This document shows positions 20,501 to 28,209 of a stretch of 64,000 bases of DNA, piece after piece. Every line of letters begins with the position of its first letter. Position 1 is the stretch's first letter. Origin of the DNA: Symbiodinium natans (lineage: Eukaryota; Sar; Dinophyceae; Suessiales; Symbiodiniaceae); NCBI GenBank assembly GCA_905221605.1, contig CAJNDS010002487.1, forward strand, positions 62,001 through 126,000, in the 5' to 3' direction. A program made the position numbers and the translations under genes. Below the pieces are notes generated by a model. That model saw nothing but the letters and a program-made list of their open reading frames with translations. It had not been told where the DNA came from and did not search any database.

Positions 20501-23500
20501 CAAGGCCCAAAACTGCCACTCCCTTTCTACTACAATATGGTTTCCTACCCTTCTTTTGGGTTCCTTTAATTGCCTGTTCGGACTTCGGACCCGTCCCCAC
20601 AATCCCCCAAAAACGATGTCTCCATCCAGGCTACGTCGGCTTACCTGTTGGCTTAACCCTAAACCATGAACCCTACACCCTAAACCCTGAACATCCCTGA
20701 ACCCTAAATGTGGCAAAGCTCATGTGGTTAACCTTACTCCGAAAGATCCTGACGCAAACCATTTCGACGTGCCCGCCGCTGAAAGAGCACAAGGAAAGGT
20801 TGGTCTCGCTCCCGGTGCAGCGGACGTCATCCATCCATATGCTGCCTCTTCCTACGCTGATGTCGAGTTGGTGGGTAATGTCATTTCGCGGGAAGAACAA
20901 GAAAAACACAACAGCCTAACGGCCTAACCCAGCACGATTTGTGCAAGCGTCCTCCCCCAAAGCTGGGGATTGCGGTGCCGCCGTGAAGTCCGAGTTCACG
21001 GCACACCACAGCAGCGTCGGTATTGCCGAAGTCCTATACAGGCACTACAACGCTGAAAAGTGCCCCGGCTGCGTGATGGAAGCACCCTGGGCAAAGACTC
21101 TCGCAGCCAGGGGTCATCATCGCACACAGTGCCCCACTCGCCGTTGTGAAATATCTCCACCCGGCCGCGAGTGCTGGAGCCAACCAGCCGCACCTGCAAA
21201 CAAGGGGACCCAAAATTAGCACGCTGACTTCGTGTTGTTTTGCCTCAATACACCTGGGTCTTCACGACGAGGTGTTTGCTTGGCTTTATGACAGACACAC
21301 GTTGAGTTGTCGCATGCCACTGGGGCAGGGGATGCTTTATTCGACTCTTGCTTCGGACGGGGGGGAGGGGGGTGGACCTGCTTTCGTCTGTCTGTTGCAA
21401 CGCGGGTTCTCCTGTGGGGAATTGCGGGCACGTGGCTTTTGCTGCGGATGCCCGTGCACTTTCTTTTGCTATGTGTGTGTGGGAGGGTGGGGGGCTTCCC
21501 AACAGTCAAGTGAATTCTCGTTTCTATGGTCTTCTTGGAAGTCAGCAGGACTTTTGAAGAAATGCATGCGTCTTCCGCCTTTTTTTTTGATGTTTTTGGC
21601 TTAACTTGCTTTGTTGGGGCCCTCTTCCCAATTAGTTCAAGCCAGTTGCAGGAAAGAGGCCCCTAAACCCTAAACCCTAATCCCTACTCCCTAAACCGAC
21701 ACAGACGCGCCACTTGGCCCCGGCCTGTGTGCTGGAGAGCATGGCGGTGGTCAACAACCGCGTGGTGGTGGCGGTCACGGTGGCGATCACAGTGGAGGTC
21801 ACAGTGGCGGTCTGCCGCAAGTGTGCTTGTGGGCATTTGGGCAGATATTACATGACTGACAAATTCTCGGATATACTTGTTTTGCCTACTTGGACTGGTT
21901 TTGGTGAGCATCATGTCGTACTGAGCAGTCTCTGGTCCAAGGAATGGAATGTCGAGGATGAATAGGACGTTGACTGCAAGCTTTGCAGGCCCCGTGCCTG
22001 GTCTGTACACAAAACGCCGACGTCTTCGCTGTGCTGACAGTCATGTGTGCCCCAGCCTGCAAACAATAAAACGTGAGCGCTGTCCTCTCCCATGCTTACT
22101 CTACTCCACATTCCACATGAACCTGATGCAAACCATTTTGACATGCCCGCCCTGGAAAGGGCACAAGGAAAGGTTGGTCTCGCTCCCATTGCAGCCCACG
22201 CTATCCATCCATATTTGGCCAGTTCCTGCGATCATGAAGAACCTTTGCAGCTCTCTTTTGAAGTGCCATTGTAGGGAGGCAAGGCTACTCAACCCGCTGT
22301 GACAGCTGCCAGAGTCCTCCCCCAAAGCTGGAGATTGCGACGCCGCCGGGAAGGCCGAGCTCACGGCAGACGACGGCGGCATCGGTGTTGCTGAAGGCCT
22401 ACACACTCGCGACAACGCAGGAAAGCGACTGCTTGACTGAAGCACCCTGCGTGACTCAAGCACCCTGCGCAAACATGCTCTCACGGCCAAGGGTCATCAT
22501 CGCAAACGGTGCCCCACTCGCCGTTGTGAAAGATCTCCACCCGGCCGCGAGTGCTGGATCCGCCCACCAGCCGCACCTGCACGCAGGGTCCACGCAGCAG
22601 GACCCTCAAAGAACCATGCGACGCGCGAAGCAACACCTCGAGATCCCCCTGTAAGGGCTCCGAATAACGAAGGAGAGTTTCTGGAGGGCCCCCCCACCCC
22701 CCCGCCTTGTCCCCTGGGACTGGGACCTTCCTGGAGGCCACCCTAAACCTCCTGAAGCCTTGGCCCCACTTTGGGACGATTCCCTCTCCTAAGCCTATAC
22801 CTCCTGAACTCATGACGTGCGTGGCTCTGCGGCTTTTCCTTCGTGTGCGATGGGCACGCACCACCCGGCGTGCGCAAGCAAGCGTTTACAATGTTTACAA
22901 TTCCTGCGAGTTCTGAGTCCCCACGCCTGGTCTGTGGCACACCAGACACCGACGTCTTTGTCGTGGCTGCAATCATGTATGCCCCAGCCTGTCGCCAACA
23001 GAAAACAAACACGATCCAAATCAACTTGTTAAGCCTCTGAAAGTCTTAAGCCTCCAAACGAACTCTGACATAAAGAAGGAGAAAAAACGAAAACATCTTT
23101 CGACTTCGGCCAGCTCACCGTTGAAAGGGCACACGGTGAGGTTGGTCTCGCGCCCCGTGCAGGCAACGCCGTCCATCCATATCCTGCCGCTTCCTGCAAT
23201 GCAGAATAGTGCAGACCGATTGGCTCTACAGGTAATGGTGAACTGGTCCACCCGGCAACTAAAAGCAACTCCCTGCGAAAAAGGGTGCTGACTGAAGTGA
23301 CAGTAGCTGACATCTGCCCCGTCCTCCCCCGAAGTTGGAGATTGCGATGCCACCAGGAAGTCCGAGCTCACGGCAAACCACGCGGGCATCGCCATCACCG
23401 AAGCCCTGGCTTTCGAGAGCACAGTAGTTCCACGTAGGCGCCACAGGGCGCACCAAAAATTGCCTGAACCACCCGACACATGAACCAAGGATCATCATCG

Positions 23501-26500
23501 CACACGGTACCCCACTCGTTGTTGTGCAGTATCTCCAGCCGGCCGCGAGTGCTAGAGCCAACCAGCCGCACCTCCACGCAAGAGGACGGTTAAAGGAACG
23601 CAGGCTCAAGTGTTGGCCGAATTTCATTGCGAGACAACTTGCCGCGGGTCCCTGCTAAAGACAGCGGTATGACATCTTCTTGCGGGAGGGCTTCCGCGAT
23701 CCAAGCACGCAAGCTAATTTGTCACATCTGGCTTGACGAACTAATCGCCAAGCCCTTAGCTACAAGCTTTACAGGCCGCGTGCCTTGTCCGTGGTACACA
23801 AAACGCCGACGTCTTCGCTGTGTTGACAGTCATGTGTGCCCCAGCCTGCAAGTAATAAAACGTGAGCGCTGTCCTCTCCCATGCTTACTCTACTCCACAT
23901 TCCACATGAACCTGATGCAAAGCATTTTGACATGCCCGCCCTGGAAAGGGCACAAGGAAAGGTTGGTCTCGCTCCCATTGCAGCCCACGCTATCCATCCA
24001 TATTTGGCCAGTTCCTGCGAGCATGAGGAATCTTCACAGCTCTCTTTTGAAGTGCCATTGTAGGGAGGCAAGGCTACTCAACCCGCTGTGACAGCTGTGC
24101 TGCCAGAGTCCTCCCCCAAAGCTGGAGATTGCGATGCCACCGGGAAGGCCGAGCTCACGGCAGACGACGGCGGCATCGGTGTTGCTGAAGGCCTACACAC
24201 TCGCGACAACGCAGGAAACTGCTTGACTGAAGCACCCTGCGTGACTCAAGCACCCTGCACAAACATGCTCTCACGGCCAAGGGTCATCATCGCAAACGGT
24301 GCCCCACTCGCCATTGTGAAATATCTCCACCCGGCCGCGAGTGCTGGAGCCAACCAGCCGTACCTCCATTCAGGGTCCACGTAGCAGGACCCTCAAAGAA
24401 CCAGGCGCGAAGCAACACCTCGAGCGATCCCCGTGTAAGGGCTCCGAATAACGAAGGAGAGTTTCTGGAGGGCCCCCCCCCGGTCAACAGCCCCCCTGAG
24501 ACCCCCCCCACGCCCTTCGCCCCCGCACTTTGGGACGCTTGGGACTTCTGGGAGGCCCCTTCCTCTTCTGGATTCCCTCTCCTAGGACTACCCGGAAGCT
24601 CCTGAAGTCTTGCCTCCTCAACTCATGACATGTGTGGCGATGCGGAGTGTGCGATGCGCATGCCCCACCCGGCGTTGGGCCGGCCCGGCTGCCGAGGCGG
24701 TGCGCAAGCAAGCGTTTACAACTCTGGCGAGTTCTGAGGCCCCACGCCTGGTCTGTGGCACACCAGACACCGACGTCTTTGTCGTGGCTGCAATCATGTA
24801 TGCCCCAGCCTGTCGCCAACAGAAAACAAACACGATCCAAATCAACTTGTTAAGCCTCTTTAAATCTTAAGCCTCCAAACTCCAAACGAACTCTGACAAT
24901 AAAAAATCTTTCGACTTCGGCCAGCTCACCATTGAAAGGGCACACGGTGAGGTTGGTCTCGCGCCCCGTGCAGGCAACGCCGTCCATCCATATCCTGCCG
25001 CTTCCTGCAATGCAGAATAATGCAGACGAACCTGTCCGATTAGCTCTATAGGTAATGCTGAACTGGCCCTCCCGGCAACTAAAAGCAACTCTCTGCACAA
25101 AGGGTGCTGACTGAAGTGACAGTAGCTGACATCTGCCCCGTCCTCCCCCGAAGTTGGAGATTGCGATGCCACCAGGAAGTCCGAGCTCACGGCAAACCAC
25201 GCGGGCATCGCCATCACCGAAGCCCTGGCTTTCGAAAGCACAGTAGTTCAACGTAGGCGCCACAGGCGCACAAAAAAAATGCCTGAACCACCCGACGCAT
25301 GAACCAAGGATCATCATCGCACACGGTGCCCCACTCGTCGTTGTGCAGTATCTCCAGCCGGCCGCGAGTGCTAGAGCCAACCAGCCGCACCTCCACGCAA
25401 GAGGACTGTCAAGGGAATGCAAGCTCTGCTGGACACAAGGAGCACGCCTCTGGCGAACAAGTCCAAGTGTTGACCGAATGTCATTGCCATACACTCGCCG
25501 CGTGTCCCTGCTAGAGCCAGCCTAAAAAAATCTTCTCCAAGTATCGGATCATAAACTAATCGCAAAAGCCCTTGCTACAAGCTCTACAGGCCGCGTGCCT
25601 TGTCCGCGGTACACAAAACGCCAACGTCTTCGCCGTGATGACAGTCATGTGTGCCCCAGCCTGCAAGCAACAACATGTGAGCACTGTCCTCTCCCATGCT
25701 TACCCTACGTACTGCAGATGAACCTGATGCAAACCATTTTGACATGCCCGCCCTGGAAAGAGCACAAGGAAAGGTTGGTCTCACTCCCAGTGCAGCCGAC
25801 GCTATCCATCCATATTTGGCCAGTTCCTGCGAGCATGAAGAACCTTTGCAGCTCTCTTTTGAAGTGCCATTGTAGGGAGGCAAGGCTACCCAACCCCGCC
25901 GTGACAGCTGCCAGAGTCCTCCCCCAAAGCTGGAGATTGCGATGCCACCGGGAAGGCCGAGCTCACGGCAGACGACGGCGGCATCGGTGTTGCTGAAGGC
26001 CTACACTCACGAAAAAGCAGGAAAGCAACTGCTTGACTGAAGCACCCTGCGCAAGCATGCCCTCACGGCCAAGGATCGTCATCGCACACGGTGCCCCACT
26101 CGCCGTTGTGAAAGATCTCCACCCGGCCGCGAGTGCTGGAGCCCACGAGGCGCACTCGCGGCACTGAGCGACGACGAGAAGCCTCACCAGCTTCATGTAG
26201 GGGCCTATATAATTAGAACAGGGTTGTGGGGGGGGTTATTATCGTATACTCATATTCTTATAGGGACCATAGGGGAATACTATTAGTAGTTATTCCGACC
26301 CCTATATTATTATTGCACGCAGCTTGCGGCACAGATTTTCCTCCCAACTTGCCATTGGAAGTTGCAAGCCTCACGTCCGAAATCCACTTCAAGGACATGC
26401 GCGAAGGACGACACAAGAGACACAAAGTACCCCATGTACGGGGTTGCTTTTGGCGATGAGCTGAGTATGGAAAACAAGTGGGTGAACTGATGTGAGATAG

Positions 26501-27751
26501 CTTTGGCACGCTTGGATTCTCCTGGGTTTGTCACCCCCCCCCCCCCCCCCCCCCCCCAATTCTTGAAACGGATGGCCTCAGATGTTTTACACGATGTGTA
26601 CGAACATAGTTCACGTGAGGTGTTCACTACCACCCCCCCCCCCCCCATTCTGATACATGGCAAGCTACACTTCAACACAAAACAGGATCCTTTTCGACTA
26701 AGCAAGCAACGTTCAACAGACCTGGAAATGACCGCTCGGTCGCCTTAGGAGTGGGAGCTTCTTAGGGAGGTCGCGCTAACCCTGGTGTCTTGCGTTGCTA
26801 GCCAAACCATCCACTCCCCTAAGGGTCCATGTACCCATATAGTACATATTTGGGCCCTAAAGCTACTGTATAGGAACCCCTTCAAGGCCCAAGTATATAC
26901 TCGATGGGTACATGGACCCTTTGGGCTCGCGCTTGCCCTGTAGGGGCGCAGGCCTCAGCCCCGACACAAGAGACTCAGGGTGGTCCAGGAAAGTTGAGCT
27001 GGGGTTTAGAGGTCTTGCAGGGTTTTTTGGGGTTTAGGTTGTGATCCCTCAACCCCAAACCTTAAAACCCTATAACCCTATAAACCCTGTAAACCCAAAT
27101 GGCCTTACAAGGCTTGCAGGGTTTTGAAAAGGTCCGGTTCACTCTTTTTCAAACGTTTCCCTTTTGCTTACTGTTGGCTAGCAGGGAATGAGGGAACTAG
27201 GGCACTAGATGTACCCTTTAAGAGTATATAGGGCCCTATACTTTTCCCTTTAAGGGAGTATATAGGGCCCTATACTTTCCCTTTAAGGGAGTATATAGTG
27301 TACATCCATTCTCCCATTCCCCTTCTTCCCAACAGTAAGGTTTGGTGCAGGCTATGGGATCTCTTTAGCATGTCATAGGTCCGGGACAGCCCAGCCGACT
27401 CTGAGGGCATTAGGGTTTAGGGTTTAGGGTTTAGGGTTTAGGGTTTAGGGCTAGGGACCGAAGTAGCTCGAGCTAGATTCCGGGGCGGAACCCGGCCTCA
27501 CAATCCAAGCCAAGATTGCTTTGGATTAACCCTGAACCCACCAAAGCATGTAGTTGCCAGGATGGGCTATTGTTATGCCCTACAAACCCTTAACAAGGCC
27601 CTTTATAAGGCGAATCACGGGATTATGCCCTACAAACCCTTAACAAGAAGGCCCTTCATAGCGCTAATTACGGGGGAATCCATCCCCAGTCCTCGGCCGA
27701 AAGTGCCAGAAGAAGCCAGACGAAGGCGACCCGCTGGACAGCGCTGGTCAT
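15021..27751 (-). CDS. Multi-exon SRCR receptor gene: signal peptide, nine SRCR domains, transmembrane helix
   Basis: Predicted cell-surface or secretory-pathway receptor built of scavenger receptor cysteine-rich (SRCR) domains, which bind proteins or glycans outside the cell in known families. The 5' exon has an ATG at 27751 and a signal peptide. Exon 2 (26918-26998), exon 3 (26781-26818) and SRCR1 follow with matching phases (2, 2, 1). Nine domains run from 26163 down to 16117, each with six cysteines in the group A pattern and hallmark motifs TVCDD, VVCREL, IWMD and GWG.HDC..DVGV.C. A separate exon at 15021-15120 encodes one hydrophobic helix followed by basic residues, as in a type I membrane protein. 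Introns use GA, GC and GT donors. Domains 1-5 alternate between two types; domains 6-9 form a third, recently duplicated type. That all nine belong to one transcript, and that the helix exon belongs to it, is inference from order and strand. The spacing would also allow two adjacent genes split near 21.2-22.0 kb. Confidence 0.75.
15490..15606. mobile_element. Family F element
   Basis: GGGGTTTCCGAATTTG to CAAACTCCCAAATATGGG around a conserved GGTACCTTATTGGGGTCC centre. Confidence 0.5.
16117..16716 (-). CDS. SRCR domain 9 (diverged gamma), four exons
   Basis: First part in joint exon 16639-16952, then 16475-16556, 16297-16371 ([17 protein letters not shown]) and about 16117-16166 after acceptor TTTTGCTTGGTTCAG ([17 protein letters not shown]). 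It is more diverged than domains 6-8 but keeps all six cysteines. It is the last SRCR domain before the membrane-helix exon. Confidence 0.8.
16903..18427 (-). CDS. SRCR domain 8 (type gamma), four exons
   Basis: First part in joint exon 18350-18672, then 18186-18267, 18011-18085 and joint exon 16639-16952. Its third intron is 1058 nt rather than about 730 because of an inserted element with a long poly-C run (17258-17592). The coding part is intact and nearly identical to domain 7. Confidence 0.85.
17258..17592. mobile_element. Insertion with 73-nt poly-C core in an SRCR intron
   Basis: Absent from the two sister copies of this intron, where GGAAT runs straight into the AAAATATTTCC sequence. 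It begins TGCCGAGGCCTCGGGCC and ends GGCCGAGGCGGGTCGCGTAG. The same two ends flank a different C-rich core at 13166-13632, so this is a repeat family. No protein is encoded. A GGTTCAACTCC box on the minus strand near 17396-17410 resembles a tRNA-type B box, but a SINE origin is only a guess. Confidence 0.65.
18454..18507 (-). repeat. Coding 18-bp tandem repeat in the linker between SRCR 7 and 8
   Basis: Three 18-bp units (GACGAGGATCCGAGCGCC on +, one base changed in the middle unit) encode Arg/Ser/Asp-Pro hexapeptides on the minus strand. The equivalent linkers have two units at 19841-19876 and two at 16743-16787, the last with 9 extra bases. Unit number changes by whole codons, so the frame is kept. 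Confidence 0.85.
18623..19814 (-). CDS. SRCR domain 7 (type gamma), four exons
   Basis: First part lies in the joint exon 19737-20041, then 19573-19654, 19398-19472, and the start of joint exon 18350-18672. Motifs [24 protein letters not shown] and [17 protein letters not shown] are intact. The 725-nt third intron contains a family G repeat. Repeat period to the next domain is about 1.39 kb. Confidence 0.85.
19992..21193 (-). CDS. SRCR domain 6 (type gamma), four exons
   Basis: Exons: 21116-21193 (after acceptor TTGTTTGCAG), 20952-21033 ([18 protein letters not shown]), 20777-20851 ([14 protein letters not shown]) and, after a long 735-nt intron, 20041 down through about 19992 ([17 protein letters not shown]). 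The last exon continues without a break through a basic linker into domain 7, so the gamma domains have lost the intron that separates alpha and beta domains. Confidence 0.85.
22007..22576 (-). CDS. SRCR domain 5 (type alpha), four exons
   Basis: Exons: 22496-22576, 22317-22398, 22151-22225 and about 22007-22056. The first exon carries one extra codon (VGGSSTRG rather than VGSSTRG). Other motifs match domains 1 and 3. No beta partner follows; the array switches to gamma domains after about 0.8 kb of non-SRCR sequence. Confidence 0.85.
22939..23571 (-). CDS. SRCR domain 4 (type beta), four exons
   Basis: Exons: 23494-23571, 23324-23405, 23119-23193 and about 22939-22988. Nearly identical to domain 2 ([40 protein letters not shown]), with GTGAGC at the third donor. 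The exon lengths 78, 82 and 75 nt are the same as in domain 2. Confidence 0.85.
23796..24363 (-). CDS. SRCR domain 3 (type alpha), four exons
   Basis: Exons: 24296-24363, 24111-24192, 23940-24014 and about 23796-23845. Motifs [31 protein letters not shown] and [17 protein letters not shown] are intact. It is nearly identical to domains 1 and 5, marking a 1.8-kb tandem duplication of an alpha-beta pair. Donor order is GA, GA, GC. Confidence 0.85.
24760..25390 (-). CDS. SRCR domain 2 (type beta), four exons
   Basis: Exons: 25313-25390 ([14 protein letters not shown] to TVCDD), 25143-25224 ([15 protein letters not shown]), 24930-25004 ([14 protein letters not shown] to CPFN) and about 24760-24809 ([17 protein letters not shown]). 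The third intron has a standard GTGAGC donor, while alpha and gamma domains have GC there. The acceptor CCTTGACAG at 25406 could start exon 1 a little earlier, adding SSCVE. Confidence 0.85.
25605..26163 (-). CDS. SRCR domain 1 (type alpha), four exons
   Basis: Exons: 26078-26163 ([15 protein letters not shown] to TVCDD), 25919-26000 ([14 protein letters not shown]), 25752-25826 ([10 protein letters not shown] to LCSFQ) and 25605-25660 ([17 protein letters not shown]). Introns of 77, 92 and 91 nt start with GA, GA and GC. Spliced this way the domain has the canonical spacing and about 95 residues with six cysteines. If GT donors are forced instead, the first two junctions are out of frame or carry extra residues. 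Confidence 0.85.
26781..26818 (-). CDS. SRCR gene exon 3
   Basis: 38-nt micro-exon between the family B intron (acceptor CCCTTAG) and a GTTAGC donor. It reads [12 protein letters not shown] in the frame set by exon 2 and leaves in phase 1, which matches the acceptor CGCTCAG of SRCR1 at 26163. That four successive small exons keep one frame argues that the model is right. Confidence 0.6.
26819..26917 (-). mobile_element. Family B introner-like element in the SRCR gene (99 bp)
   Basis: Forms the intron between SRCR-gene exons 2 and 3, phase 2, with the same ends and length as the 6594-6692 copy. Confidence 0.7.
26918..26998 (-). CDS. SRCR gene exon 2
   Basis: 81-nt exon after acceptor CTCTAAACCCCAG, whose tract is itself telomere-like. 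It takes phase 2 from exon 1 and reads [18 protein letters not shown] then QGKREPK. It leaves in phase 2 at AAAGG|GTCCATG, the terminus of a family B element that forms the next intron. The sequence is a linker between signal peptide and SRCR1; no domain recognised. Confidence 0.6.
27167..27339. mobile_element. Family E element in SRCR intron 1
   Basis: Perfect 11-bp ends CTTACTGTTGG and CCAACAGTAAG; inside are repeats of CTTTAAGGGAGTATATAGGG. Related copies at 56159-56272 and 6776-6965. Confidence 0.65.
27672..27751 (-). CDS. SRCR gene exon 1: start codon and signal peptide
   Basis: ATG at 27751-27749 opens [20 protein letters not shown], a classic signal peptide: short n-region with Arg, an eight-residue hydrophobic core and a small-residue cleavage site near LSA. 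The exon ends at a GTAATT donor (phase 2). Upstream on the same strand, GGTTTTAG at about 27785 could be the acceptor for the dinoflagellate spliced leader, giving a short 5' leader. The frame is also open upstream and hydrophobic (LVLVLLLAARA), so translation could begin earlier. The phase joins exactly to exon 2. Confidence 0.65.
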
Positions 27752-28209
27752 CTTGCTCGGAGTCGCGCGGGCAGCAAGCAGCAACACTAAAACCAGGCAC
27801 CTTTTGGGGTTTAGGGTTTTAGGGTTTAGGGTTTAGGGTTTAGGGTTTAGGGTTTAGGGTTCACCCACGACTTCGCTGTACCCAACCAGGACATCACTGG
27901 GACCCCAAATTACCCTCTCGCTCCGACTTATGTGCTAAAGCTGGCTTTGTGCCTGAGCCAAAAAGGGGGAAACTGGAAATTATATGTTGGCACGGGACTC
28001 TGCCGGCCATGCCACTTCTTGACAAGCAGCGTTTCCAATGACAGGTTCAAGCGCAAGATAGAACACGCCCTTTCGTGCCACGATGCTACGCCTGCTCTGG
28101 GCTCTTTTATGGGCCGCGCAGGAATGTCAGGAATGCGAACTACGGCTGAGGCCTCCATGTCTCCCGAAGCTTCAGAACCCCTAAACCCGAGTAATCTCCT
28201 AAAACCTTG

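Noticed and set aside
16257-25996. Plus-strand ORFs across the SRCR region
   Set aside because: Antisense shadows; the minus strand has all SRCR motifs and splice logic.
27945-27975. Possible spliced-leader relic (TTTTGGCTCA on minus)
   Set aside because: Only about 10 bases agree with the remembered dinoflagellate leader end and the rest does not match; chance is likely.
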